Part shown: positions 34,625 through 43,224 of the stretch, one piece after another
Position numbering within the stretch: the stretch's first letter is position 1
Layout: every line of letters begins with the position of its first letter
Origin: Candidatus Saccharimonadota bacterium
GTDB taxonomy: Bacteria > Patescibacteriota > Saccharimonadia > Saccharimonadales > UBA4665
DNA length: 64,000 nt
Assembly: GCA_003133385.1 (NCBI GenBank)
Contig: PKXF01000012.1
Span: forward strand, 32,285 to 96,284
Direction: 5' to 3'
The notes under the pieces: model-generated
Told to the model about the DNA's origin: nothing
Databases searched by the model: none
Seen by the model: the letters and a program-made list of their open reading frames with translations, nothing else
Translations under genes and position numbers: made by a program

Positions 34625-35968
34625 TTATGGGTTTGGGTTAGTGCCGAGCATAACGCTGACATGTATTGTATGTCCGCCCCGCAATACTGTTAGGGTAATG
34701 TTCTTTCCGGGTAAGTAATTATCTAGCAAGCTTGTTAAGGAGTTCATTTGGTTAATATTTGTACCGTTGACTTGGGTAATAACATCATTCTCCTGCAGGC
34801 CGGCTTGGGCAGCCGGACTGCTTGGTACTACAGAGGGGTTATTAATTGGGTCGGCACTTGGTGCAATAAAAGCACCATTAGTGACGCTCAGGTTATATTC
34901 ACTGGACACATCAGCTGTTAACGGAACATAACGAACGCCAATGTACGGCTGGGAGAACTTGCCGGTTTTGAGTACTTGGCTAATGAGGCCGAGAACGTCG
35001 TTGATAGGAATAGCAAATCCAATACTTTGACCGCTGGCTGCCGTAGCGGTGTTCATGCCAATGACCTGCCCATTTAAATTAACTAGCGGGCCACCAGAGT
35101 TACCTTCGTTTATAGCTGCGTCTGTTTGAAATAAATCTTCAAGATTTTCAGTAGATGAACTACTGGCGGAGCTGCTACCCGCTTGTATATCACGGCCGTA
35201 GCCAGAGATTATGCCACTTGTGACCGTATTCTGGAATTGGCCTAAGGCATTACCAATTGCCACCACAGAGTTCCCTATCTGAACTTGTGAGGAATTACCT
35301 AGAACGGCCGGTATTAGCTTATGGCCTTGCGTATTATTGATTTTGAGAAATGCAACATCCAGGCTATCGCTCGCACCAGTCCGGCCAATGACGGAAACAT
35401 CTTTCAGCTCCGTACCATCGCTAAGCGTAATGCTAACACTGGTAGTACCATCAGGTACTACGTGGCGGTTAGTCATAATGATGCCTTTGGAGGAAATGAT
35501 AATGCCCGTTCCAGCGGCCTGTTCTTGCTCGGGCTGCGAGAAGCCAAATAATCCAAAACCGCCAACAGGAGAAGTTGGTGTATTGTTTGTAATATTAACG
35601 TTGACACTCACTACGCTCGGGCTGACCGTCTTTGCAATTTGACTGGTTAGCTCACTATCACTGGTAACAATCTGTTTTTGATTACTCAGGCTTGCAGTCG
35701 TAACTAAACCATCCTGATTCATGCGAGACTCGATCCAACCACCGGCAAAACCGCTTAGTAAAGTAGCCAATAGGAATAAAACCACAAGTAGGCCGGTTTT
35801 ACTGCTGGTATTATTTTTATTAAAAGAAGGCATAGAAGACATATTTGGCAATGGCGGAATGGTAAAGCTGACAGTCCGCTTATTAGGTCGGCGGGCGCTT
35901 GATACACTAAATGGTTGTAATGTCTCTAGCGATGTTTTTACACCTTTACCATTTTTATCCTCGGCCAT
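34625..35968 (-). CDS. HtrA/DegP-like serine protease with PDZ domain
   Basis: Envelope quality-control protease of 447 residues. A cytoplasmic segment of about 50 residues and one helix (TGLLVVLFLLATLLSGFAGGW) precede the trypsin-like domain. The triad is His in IIMTNRHVV, Asp in DSLDVAFLKI and Ser in NEGNSGGPLV. One PDZ domain follows (SSPAAQAGLQENDVITQVNG). A very strong AAAGGGGGTGAT stands before the ATG. It heads into the convergent prmC gene across a gap of about 180 bases in which I see nothing. Confidence 0.95.
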   Translation of the reverse strand: MAEDKNGKGVKTSLETLQPFSVSSARRPNKRTVSFTIPPLPNMSSMPSFNKNNTSSKTGLLVVLFLLATLLSGFAGGWIESRMNQDGLVTTASLSNQKQIVTSDSELTSQIAKTVSPSVVSVNVNITNNTPTSPVGGFGLFGFSQPEQEQAAGTGIIISSKGIIMTNRHVVPDGTTSVSITLSDGTELKDVSVIGRTGASDSLDVAFLKINNTQGHKLIPAVLGNSSQVQIGNSVVAIGNALGQFQNTVTSGIISGYGRDIQAGSSSASSSSTENLEDLFQTDAAINEGNSGGPLVNLNGQVIGMNTATAASGQSIGFAIPINDVLGLISQVLKTGKFSQPYIGVRYVPLTADVSSEYNLSVTNGAFIAPSADPINNPSVVPSSPAAQAGLQENDVITQVNGTNINQMNSLTSLLDNYLPGKNITLTVLRGGHTIHVSVMLGTNPNP

Positions 35969-35986
35969 CCCTAATCACCCCCTTTT

Positions 35987-36736
35987 CTAGACAACTTTAT
36001 TACCCCAGTCTGAGAATGCTACCACCAACAGCACGATAGCAACCATTATAAATATAAACTGCCGGCGCGCACCCTTGCTAAGACGATCGTTATGGTCGAG
36101 ATAATATAGTGCAGCCATGCCATAACCTATTGTGCTCAACAGTAGTGTTGGCTGGGCCAGAATCCCATAGAAAAGTAACCAGTGGCTTAGTAACCAGGCT
36201 AGCGCAGCCCCAAAATAAGCCCATATATATGCAAGCATCCGTGCATAAGGTTCATCGAATGTATCTAAAAAGTGCCTGGCAGCTAGAAAACAAAATAAGC
36301 CCGTTAAGAATGTCAGGCCGTACACTGGGCCTGCCGCCCAAGTTAAATATAGCGCCATGAGCGCAGCTAATTGCCCGATGAAAGCCTGTGCTGAAACCAT
36401 AAAAACACTGATTCCAGGTTTAATCGCGAGCAGCCAAACTGCGTAGAGCACTGCCCACAATAGTTTTACCGACCAGCTACCGCTGTGCAACATAAATATA
36501 ACTATTGACAGACCCACCATAAGATCTACCGCATTTGCACGGATATTAGAGGCCCAAAACCGAGGTCGTAGCGCAAACATACGCCATTTACTTAAAACAA
36601 CTATGCTGAGTGCTAGCTGAACAAAATTAAGCACTACTAGAACAAACACGGCCATTGGCAGAACAGACACTAGACCTAGATGTAAAAAGTAGGCAAAACC
36701 ACTAGTTGGTTTTAGTTTGCGTGGAATTAACCTCAT
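35987..36736 (-). CDS. Hypothetical polytopic membrane protein
   Basis: 249 residues with about seven or eight predicted helices and very few loops; short basic loops suggest an N-in orientation. No recognised family. The start overlaps the 3' end of the LCP gene by 35 bases and HtrA follows after 18 bases, so it is the middle of an LCP-membrane protein-HtrA operon concerned with the envelope. Confidence 0.7.
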   Translation of the reverse strand: MRLIPRKLKPTSGFAYFLHLGLVSVLPMAVFVLVVLNFVQLALSIVVLSKWRMFALRPRFWASNIRANAVDLMVGLSIVIFMLHSGSWSVKLLWAVLYAVWLLAIKPGISVFMVSAQAFIGQLAALMALYLTWAAGPVYGLTFLTGLFCFLAARHFLDTFDEPYARMLAYIWAYFGAALAWLLSHWLLFYGILAQPTLLLSTIGYGMAALYYLDHNDRLSKGARRQFIFIMVAIVLLVVAFSDWGNKVV

Positions 36737-38435
36737 TGCTACCTATTATGATAACAAAGTCAGCATCATTTGTGGAAATAGCATTCGGCGGTAATTGTTT
36801 AACAGCTTTTACGCCAAAACGCTGCTCAAGGTAGTGTTGGGTATACTGATCTTTGCCGTGAGTGAGATTAACAAGAGTTGTCTGGTTCCAACCGCTTGCT
36901 TGCGTGTTCGCAGTTGCGAATACGTTATAACCGTACGTTTTAAGTTCATTGGCTACATTAGTAGCTAGGCCTGGTGTGATAGTACCGTTTAGTATCATAA
37001 TTTTGGCGTTCTCTTTAATGATGTAGGGGTCTTTGAGCAAGCCGCGCACATATTGCTGAATCTGGCCGTAGTTAAAGAGTCCACTCGTTGGCAAGACAAT
37101 CGATTGGCCGGCTATATTGCCAATTGTCACGAACTGGTTTGGTGCAGTCGAGAGATCAGTCGATGTAACGTTGGTATTACTGATGTTCTTGATAATGCTA
37201 TACAGACGGCTGGCATTTGATAGTGACAGGTCGGTCTGTACATTATTGCCAAATGCATTAATAAGACCCGATATTTTTAACGGATTACTGAGTGTGCCGA
37301 GTGTTTCAATCTTATTCTTAAGAGCCACCAAGACTGCACGTTGGCGTGCGGCTCTGGCAAAATCGCTGGTTGTTTCTCTAGAGCGTACGTAAAGAAGTGC
37401 TTGAGCACCGTCAAAATTCTGGTCACCAGCTTGTGCTAGTACAGGGTTGTTGCTATTCTCCCATGCCATTGTTGGGTCAACTAGAGGAGTTGGAACATTG
37501 AGCGTTATGCCTCCGACCGTATCAACCGCCTGTTGGAAAGCCTGAAAATTAACCATTATATTGTAGTCGATGTTAATACCAAGTACCTGGCCAACAGTTT
37601 GGTCAACTGAGCTGAAGCCGGCGCTGATCGCGCCAGGATTTGTACTGCCGGGTGCAACCTTGCCTAAATACTTGAATTCCCCAGCTTCCCAGGCAGCATT
37701 AATTTTCATTACGCCGGCGTTGGGTGTGTTGACCCACAAATCACGAGGTAAACTGATTAAAGTCGTGCTGTAGTTAACTGGGTCAATACTTGCGAGCATC
37801 ATTGAGTCAGTAAGATCCGGACCGTCATGATTGCCGCCACCTCGGCCAAGTAAAAGAATATTAATCCGCCCGCTCCCCTCACCCTTCAGTAGGTTTGGGT
37901 TAACGTTGGGCCTCAAAGCTGCTACCGTACCTGTCGTGCCCTTGAAAACTTTATTCAACTTTAAGTAACTTTGCGAAAATAGTAGTCCGCCCAAGGTGAT
38001 TAGTATGATGAGTGCAAATGCCGTTCCCCTAGCGGCTAAGAGCCGTAATTTATGCCACTTCTTACGACGTATTAGCCGTATTTCATGCAAGGGGCTGTCA
38101 GGACCCGGTAGTGACATGTCGATGGGTGTTCGATTGGGGGGCGTAGGTGTAGTTACATTATCCGGCGTTGGAGGCGGTTCGGGAATAGTTTGTTGAGTGA
38201 TTTGGGTCGGCGCCACAGCTACTGGCATATGTGAAGTTTGCAAGGTGTTATGCGCGCGCGCCTTTGGGCGACGCGTAGCCGGTCTTGCAACTCTGTTCGA
38301 ATCATATGTTGCCGCCCTCAGTATTTGGGTACGTTTTGGCACTACCTCTGGCACGGTTTGTGAACTTCCTAAGGTGATTTTTGGTGTTTGGCGCTGTGTT
38401 TGTCTTGCAGGCCGTTTTAATCTCGACCGATCCAT
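36702..38435 (-). CDS. LytR-CpsA-Psr (LCP) family cell-wall glycopolymer ligase
   Basis: Attaches glycopolymers to peptidoglycan or protein. The 577 residues have a long Pro/Arg-rich cytoplasmic part (about 130), one helix (GTAFALIILITLGGLLFSQSY), the LCP domain (INILLLGRGGGNHDGPDLTDS; LPRDLWV; LLYVRSRETTSDFARAARQ, with the conserved Arg and Asp residues) and a C-terminal LytR_C domain (KIMILNGTITPGLATNVANEL). TATAAT lies 15 bases before the ATG with AAAAGAG in between. Confidence 0.93.
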   Translation of the reverse strand: MDRSRLKRPARQTQRQTPKITLGSSQTVPEVVPKRTQILRAATYDSNRVARPATRRPKARAHNTLQTSHMPVAVAPTQITQQTIPEPPPTPDNVTTPTPPNRTPIDMSLPGPDSPLHEIRLIRRKKWHKLRLLAARGTAFALIILITLGGLLFSQSYLKLNKVFKGTTGTVAALRPNVNPNLLKGEGSGRINILLLGRGGGNHDGPDLTDSMMLASIDPVNYSTTLISLPRDLWVNTPNAGVMKINAAWEAGEFKYLGKVAPGSTNPGAISAGFSSVDQTVGQVLGINIDYNIMVNFQAFQQAVDTVGGITLNVPTPLVDPTMAWENSNNPVLAQAGDQNFDGAQALLYVRSRETTSDFARAARQRAVLVALKNKIETLGTLSNPLKISGLINAFGNNVQTDLSLSNASRLYSIIKNISNTNVTSTDLSTAPNQFVTIGNIAGQSIVLPTSGLFNYGQIQQYVRGLLKDPYIIKENAKIMILNGTITPGLATNVANELKTYGYNVFATANTQASGWNQTTLVNLTHGKDQYTQHYLEQRFGVKAVKQLPPNAISTNDADFVIIIGSNEVNSTQTKTN

Positions 38436-38512
38436 CTCTTTTGCTTCTCAATTATAACGCGGTTACGGTTACATGTAAAGCACTTAGGATCTATGATATA
38501 GTTAGAATCTGT

Positions 38513-39160
38513 ATGAAGAATAAACAAGCTCCTGATGAGCAGGATGTGGCAGTTGCGTCAGACGATCTTAACTCATTGCCTTCCGGGCGGCGCGAGTTAA
38601 TAACAACTATTGGGATTCTGTTAACTGCAATAATTGTAGCCGTACTTATAATTACGTTTGTATTCCGCTCCTATCAAGTTGACGGTACCAGCATGCTCAA
38701 TACTCTACAGAATGGCGATAAGCTGATCATCTGGAAGGTGCCGCGCACATGGGCAGAAGTAACTGGCCATCCCTACATACCACCCAGGGGTGACATAATT
38801 GTATTTACCGAAACCGGGCTCTCCCAGTACGGCCAGCAGAACACTAAACAGCTTATTAAACGAGTTATCGGTTTACCTGGCGACAGAGTTGTAGTTAAGG
38901 ATGGTAACTACACTATATATAATGCTGCTCATCCGAACGGTTTTGATCCTGACACAACGTTGGCGTACGGTAAGGCTCACCCGTTACCATATACTAGCGG
39001 TAATATTAATGTAAAACTTGGCCCTGGCCAGTTGTTTGTATCAGGCGATAACCGGCCTAATTCACTTGACTCCAGGTACTTCGGGCCAATAGATGCCAAC
39101 CAGATCGTCGGCCAACTTGTCCTGAGAGTCTTCCCTATAAATCACGCCGAGTTCTTTTAG
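38513..39160 (+). CDS. lepB: Signal peptidase I
   Basis: Removes signal peptides of Sec substrates. The 215 residues have one helix (about 30-52) followed by the catalytic Ser60 in VDGTSMLNTL and Lys116 in QLIKRVIGLPGD; the conserved GDNRPNSLDSR box is near the C-terminus. The frame opens at 38381, but ATG 38513 follows the extended -10 TGATATAGT by 10 bases and starts the family-like sequence, so the upstream part is not translated. It lies divergent from the LCP gene. Confidence 0.95.
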   Translation: MKNKQAPDEQDVAVASDDLNSLPSGRRELITTIGILLTAIIVAVLIITFVFRSYQVDGTSMLNTLQNGDKLIIWKVPRTWAEVTGHPYIPPRGDIIVFTETGLSQYGQQNTKQLIKRVIGLPGDRVVVKDGNYTIYNAAHPNGFDPDTTLAYGKAHPLPYTSGNINVKLGPGQLFVSGDNRPNSLDSRYFGPIDANQIVGQLVLRVFPINHAEFF

Positions 39161-39239
39161 ATTAGGCTCTTTTAGTTAGTCTACTTCTCCTTGCTAATTC
39201 ACTAATTTGTTTTTAATCATATGATATAGTTAGAGAGTT

Positions 39240-40115
39240 ATGAGCCAAACATCAAAACGGAGTCTTGGAAGGGGTTTTGACGCTCTTATTTCAGATGATT
39301 TTGACAAAAGCCTGCTACTAGAATCTGGCGAACGAGTCGAGAAAATTCCACTTGACCAGCTCGAACCTAATCCATACCAACCACGTCAGCATTTTGAAGA
39401 TGGGGCTTTGCAGGATCTTGCAGCTTCAATTCGACAGCACGGCATTGTTCAGCCTTTGGTAGTTACTCCTCTAAAAGGAGGTAATTATCAGTTAGTTGCC
39501 GGTGAACGGCGCTGGCGAGCGGCAAGCCTCGCTAAGCTTCAGACGGTTCCGGCTATCATTCGTACAACAGAGAAACTTGAGCAGTTGGAGTTAGCTTTAA
39601 TAGAGAACGTTCAGCGCGTAGACTTAAGTCCCCTTGAGCAAGCTGCGAGTATTGAGAGCCTCCACCACCAATTCTCTTTGACTTATGATGAGATAGCTAA
39701 GCGATTAGGCAAAGCCTCTTCGACAGTTCACAACATTACAAGGCTGCTCGGTTTACCACCAGCTGCCCGGGATGCTTTAGTAAATCATAAGATTAGTGAG
39801 GGTCATGCCCGTGCAGTATTGGCTCTTAAAGGCGATGCCTCTAGGCAAGCTTACCTGTTACAGGCAATAATAGATCAAGGCTGGAGCGTTCGTCAGGCTG
39901 AGCGTTTTGTAACAAGTGTTAAGTCTGGAGTCAAGGAGACTAAAGAAGCCCACGCCCGCACAGCCACTGAAACACCAGCCACACAGCAACTAAGCAAAAA
40001 ACTTGGCACCCCTGTTCATGTTCGTCGAACGGCAAAAGGCGGCAAGCTTGAAATCACCTTTGCATCTGACAAGGAACTTGATAAACTTATCAATCTTATA
40101 GGCCGGCTCAAGTAG
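39240..40115 (+). CDS. parB: Chromosome partitioning protein ParB
   Basis: CTPase clamp that loads at parS and aids chromosome segregation. The 291 residues carry the N-terminal RGFDALI start typical of Spo0J/ParB, box I (LEPNPYQPRQHFED), box II with GERRWRAASLA, and the helix-turn-helix (LTYDEIAKRLGKASSTVHN). TATAGT ends 9 bases before the ATG. Unusually, parA is not upstream in the same operon but faces it from the other strand. Confidence 0.96.
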   Translation: MSQTSKRSLGRGFDALISDDFDKSLLLESGERVEKIPLDQLEPNPYQPRQHFEDGALQDLAASIRQHGIVQPLVVTPLKGGNYQLVAGERRWRAASLAKLQTVPAIIRTTEKLEQLELALIENVQRVDLSPLEQAASIESLHHQFSLTYDEIAKRLGKASSTVHNITRLLGLPPAARDALVNHKISEGHARAVLALKGDASRQAYLLQAIIDQGWSVRQAERFVTSVKSGVKETKEAHARTATETPATQQLSKKLGTPVHVRRTAKGGKLEITFASDKELDKLINLIGRLK

Positions 40116-40145
40116 ATATAATCCTAGGCTTTAGTCTAGCGCCTG

Positions 40146-40907
40146 TTATTGAAGCCGATTGTCAATTTCTCGGGAGAGAGCCTTATAAGCACGTGCGCCT
40201 TTACTCCAACGATCGTGCTCATATATAGTCCTGCCGTAACTTGGCGCTTCAGCCAATCTGACGTTTCGTGGAATGATAGTCTTAAACAATTTATCTCCAA
40301 AATATTTCTGTATTTCATCTTGGACTTGCTCGCTTAACGAATTTCTCTTATCGAACATCGTTAAAATGATCCCGAGTAACTCAAGCTGGGGGTTGGTATT
40401 GCTACGAACTGCCTGAATGGTCGTTAACAGCTGGCTTAATCCTTCAAGTGCATAATATTCGGCTTGAACGGGAATAAGTACATAATTAGATGCTGTTAAT
40501 GCGTTTATTGTTAGCAAGCCGAGGGATGGAGGGCAGTCAATAATGATGTAATCGTATTCGGCGGGCTGCAAAGCCAGTTTTAGCACAAATTCCCGCTGCG
40601 GACGACCGACTAACTCAACTTCGGCTCCAGCTAGATTAGAGTTGGCTGGCAATACAGATAATTGTGCGACATTAGTTTTATGAATGGCGCTGGCTAGCGA
40701 TGCGTCAGTACAGATTACGTTATAAGTTGTAACTGTAGTCTGTTCTTTTGGAATTGACAGTCCACTCGTAGTGTTACCCTGAGGATCCAGATCAACCAGC
40801 AATACACTATTTTTACTGCTCGCTAGTTGAGCCGCTACATTAATAGCTGTGGTCGTCTTACCGACGCCGCCCTTTTGGTTCACTATGGCAATTATTTTTT
40901 TTGTCAT
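40146..40907 (-). CDS. parA: Chromosome partitioning ATPase ParA/Soj
   Basis: Deviant Walker-A ATPase of 253 residues: KGGVGKTTTAINVAAQL, then DLDPQGNTTSGL and the DCPPSLG strand. It drives segregation with ParB. ATG 40907 starts the family sequence (MTKKIIAIVNQ); GTG 40922 is a possible earlier start. TATACT lies about 25 bases upstream. The 3' end is 30 bases from the parB stop, tail to tail. Confidence 0.95.
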   Translation of the reverse strand: MTKKIIAIVNQKGGVGKTTTAINVAAQLASSKNSVLLVDLDPQGNTTSGLSIPKEQTTVTTYNVICTDASLASAIHKTNVAQLSVLPANSNLAGAEVELVGRPQREFVLKLALQPAEYDYIIIDCPPSLGLLTINALTASNYVLIPVQAEYYALEGLSQLLTTIQAVRSNTNPQLELLGIILTMFDKRNSLSEQVQDEIQKYFGDKLFKTIIPRNVRLAEAPSYGRTIYEHDRWSKGARAYKALSREIDNRLQ

Positions 40908-41044
40908 AACTATCTCACTCACTTAACCTCAAGTATAACACTTAAAGATGCTATTTACGGTGTGGTAACGTGTAGCCTTATAATCCTAGTAATATATGGT
41001 CTGTTATTAGTCTGAGTTTTTCGTTGATTGTTTATAGATTAAGA

Positions 41045-41070
41045 AAGCCCTATTCATTAGGGGACTTTTT
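41045..41070. terminator. Bidirectional terminator upstream of parA
   Basis: CCCTA TTCA TTAGGG stem flanked by a T-run on the plus side (GACTTTTT) and TTTCTT on the minus side. It lies 19 bases past the stop of a minus-strand small ORF and would separate it from parA. Confidence 0.5.
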
Positions 41071-41088
41071 ACAGGGGTGAGCACGTTT

Positions 41089-41211
41089 CTAAGCAGACTT
41101 AAAGCTTGGATCGTTTAAAATCAACTGTCTTAGTAGCTCTTGCTGTTTCCTGTCGCCACGCGATAGTTGTTTCAGCAGGCGGTCATCCTGCTTTTTTTTA
41201 CCTTGTTTCAT
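41089..41211 (-). CDS. Small basic hypothetical protein (40 residues)
   Basis: An ORF too short for routine gene calling, starting MKQGKKKQDDRLLKQ and ending NDPSFKSA. It is rich in Lys, Gln, Arg and Leu with a helical heptad-like pattern. In its support, a TAGAAT box ends 8 bases before the ATG in the manner of the leaderless genes here, and a terminator follows 19 bases after the stop. No family recognised. It could instead be a processed RNA or chance. Confidence 0.4.
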   Translation of the reverse strand: MKQGKKKQDDRLLKQLSRGDRKQQELLRQLILNDPSFKSA

Positions 41212-41420
41212 GATGAGATATTCTATTTTGGATACTAGTTAAAGTTGGTTGGTCTTTTAGAAAAGACACGTCGCACAATTGTAATCAAATTCAGTAAGTA
41301 ACTTATAAGTCAGGAATGGGGTTCAAGTATTATGGCAGTTTGTGTGCTAATTTTCATTTTTGAAAGACCTAATGCTTATTGTAGGCCTGTTTATGGTATC
41401 TTGTAAAGCTTTTTTATAAT
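41212..41420. other. Gene-free stretch between the small ORF and the glycoside hydrolase leader
   Basis: No convincing ORF, repeat or structured RNA seen. A 24-codon frame at about 41332 has neither a ribosome-binding site nor protein-like character. Confidence 0.4.
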
Positions 41421-41424
41421 TGCC

Positions 41425-41546
41425 GCCGTAGACGCAAAGCATAAGTATTAGGTAATAATCAAGCAGAACAGCCCTGCCCTTTCCAAGGGCTTACTATAGG
41501 AAAGCCATCTATGCTAAACTTTTAGCATTAGCAGGTCGTCCAGTTT
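41425..41546 (+). promoter_or_regulatory. Hairpin-rich leader of the secreted glycoside hydrolase gene
   Basis: A TATAAT at about 41415 is followed by a leader with two clear hairpins: GCCCTT TCC AAGGGC (41476-41490) and the perfect ATGCTAAA CT TTTAGCAT (41511-41528), the latter ending 18 bases before the ATG. No U-tract follows, so these are not terminators. No known riboswitch class fits. Confidence 0.35.
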
Positions 41547-42785
41547 ATGCATAAGCAATTCATTTCAAACAGAACGACAAGGGTCCAACAGATAACTTTA
41601 GTCTTGGTGTTACTTATAGTAGCTGGCATTGGCACGTATTTATTAACTGGTTCCCATGCCGCCACTCCTTACGCTTCTATTACGGCAGACAAAGGTACCC
41701 TAGCTAATGGTGCCACTGAGCAAACTTGTAGCGGCACCAGCGGTGGTAACTGTGTGGTATTTGGGAGCAGCGGAACCGGCAGTAACAAAGGTGTACCGTG
41801 GATCGGCCTCAATGATTTCACGGGTTGGGGTCCCCCTTTAACACATCAATATCTGTCTGATGGTTTTAGATGGGCTAGGCTTGAAGCAGGGGGTAGCTAC
41901 ACGCCTAACAATGAAGTTGACACCGCTTTGGGATCCGGATGCGGTGATGGTATTACTTCAGATCCCGGATGCAATGTAATCCTCATTGTACCCGACAACC
42001 CAAGCGCGGCCATGTCGTGGATGAATCATTACAATACCGCCGCCTATGCCTCACGGATAGTATACGAATTCGGCAACGAGCAGTATTTAACTAATTCGGG
42101 CTATGGTATGAGCGCTCAAGCCTATGCCCAAGCCTATGAAACCGCTTATAATGACAAACACTCGGCTGGCATCAGCCAACCATTACTCTTTATGACCACT
42201 GGGGACCCCTGCTGGAGTATTGCTGAAGATACCTGTACCAACGGCGCGGAACTATATATTGAAAAAGCAATGGATGCTAGCAAAGGGGGTGTACCCAATC
42301 TCAAGGTCGACGCTTTCTCAACACATACCTACGGCGGAACGAACAGCAACTACAATAATGATACGAACGGAGTCGATGCGCTGCTTGCTCAGCACCAGGA
42401 TGCCGTAAGTCATGGTTTTACAAATACCCCCTGGTACGTTACCGAATGGGGAGTTACCCTCAATCCTTCTCAGGCAAGCAATGGGGCAACCGTGAATGAC
42501 GGTTTATATGCGCCCAGTTACGCTGATCAGGCTTCTGACATAACTGCGGCCTACACTAAGATGGTTTCATACGGCGACGGAGCAAATGGAACCTGGCTTA
42601 AGGGAATCGTGTATTACCAGACTCATGATGATTCCACCGGTTGGTGGGGTTTACTAACCTCACCTACCCCTGTTTCAAAAGATAATGCAGGTGAACCAGC
42701 AGGCGATGACAGCAGCGGGGCTAATACACCAATTAATCTACGCCCATCATATACCGCTCTCAAGGCCTTCCTTACGAATCATTGA
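41547..42785 (+). CDS. Secreted glycoside hydrolase, clan GH-A type
   Basis: 412 residues. A basic N-terminus, hydrophobic stretch (ITLVLVLLIVAGIGTYLLTG) and possible signal-peptidase site SHAA-TP show export. The short N-terminal region that follows (ADKGTLANGA, then Cys61 and Cys69) is followed by a TIM-barrel-like domain. Two acidic residues sit as in clan GH-A: Asn177-Glu178 in YEFGNEQY (acid/base) and Glu300 in YVTEWGV (nucleophile). GH39 or GH5-like families are candidates; the substrate cannot be read. Cysteine pairs (CGDG and PGC, PCWS and DTC) suggest disulfides. It stands alone between its own leader and a terminator. Confidence 0.75.
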   Translation: MHKQFISNRTTRVQQITLVLVLLIVAGIGTYLLTGSHAATPYASITADKGTLANGATEQTCSGTSGGNCVVFGSSGTGSNKGVPWIGLNDFTGWGPPLTHQYLSDGFRWARLEAGGSYTPNNEVDTALGSGCGDGITSDPGCNVILIVPDNPSAAMSWMNHYNTAAYASRIVYEFGNEQYLTNSGYGMSAQAYAQAYETAYNDKHSAGISQPLLFMTTGDPCWSIAEDTCTNGAELYIEKAMDASKGGVPNLKVDAFSTHTYGGTNSNYNNDTNGVDALLAQHQDAVSHGFTNTPWYVTEWGVTLNPSQASNGATVNDGLYAPSYADQASDITAAYTKMVSYGDGANGTWLKGIVYYQTHDDSTGWWGLLTSPTPVSKDNAGEPAGDDSSGANTPINLRPSYTALKAFLTNH

Positions 42786-42815
42786 ACGCCTAAGCAACTG
42801 GACCGGGGTATGCCA

Positions 42816-42837
42816 TAGGAGAGTCCTGACTCTCCTA
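42816..42837 (+). other. Stable hairpin after the glycoside hydrolase gene
   Basis: TAGGAGAGT CCTG ACTCTCCTA, nine pairs, 31 bases past the stop codon. No T-run follows; perhaps a 3'-end stabiliser ahead of the terminator. Confidence 0.5.
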
Positions 42838-42864
42838 GTTACGGCTCAGAATCAGGTTAAATAT

Positions 42865-42900
42865 AAAAGGTCTCCTGACATCTGCCTGGAGACCTTTTTT
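42865..42900 (+). terminator. Rho-independent terminator of the glycoside hydrolase gene
   Basis: AAAAGGTCTCC, 12-base loop, GGAGACCTTTTTT: a strong stem with a six-T tract. Confidence 0.85.
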
Positions 42901-43224
42901 GGGTTTTTATTTGGTTTAAACTGTTTGTTGGCTAGGGCCAGTAGCTTAACTACACTAACCCTGTACATCTAGTATCCTCTTAACCATGGCCTGTCTTCAA
43001 GTGCTTTTTGAATAAAATTTATATACGTTTATTTAGCGGCTTTGATGTATTCTTGTAATAAATAGCGTTGTTTTTTTACGTACAAAGTTACTATCTATGA
43101 TGGTTATGCCGAATGTCAAAGGTTAAATTAGTTGGTTATGCGCATAATGCCCGTTGTTATTATAATAACGAGCAATAAATTCTTAAAAACTTATCCACAG
43201 TAGGTTGCTAAGCTTTGCTAAGCT
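42901..43224. other. AT-rich gene-free stretch with one perfect DnaA box
   Basis: No supported gene. It holds a palindrome GTTATTATAATAAC (about 43155-43168) and a single TTATCCACA at about 43191-43199, a perfect DnaA box. One box is not enough to call an origin. Near 43203-43222 the short repeat TGCTAAGCTT TGCTAAGC follows the end of rplU. Confidence 0.4.

Noticed and set aside
41428..41470. GACGCAAAGC before the glycoside hydrolase resembles a piece of the c-di-GMP-I riboswitch.
   Set aside because: The other conserved blocks (the upstream CACGCA-AGGGCAAACC part, the tetraloop-receptor pair and the GGTAGGTAGC part) are missing.
39000..42000. parS site near parB.
   Set aside because: No match to the TGTTTCACGTGAAACA-type palindrome was found by eye.
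42852..42968. A minus-strand 38-codon ORF with AAGAGG 7 bases before its ATG.
   Set aside because: It runs straight through the strong terminator of the glycoside hydrolase gene, and its composition comes mostly from that hairpin and low-complexity A-rich sequence.
42901..43224. Replication origin.
   Set aside because: Only one DnaA box was seen; dnaA, dnaN and rpmH are absent, and gene strand bias does not switch here.
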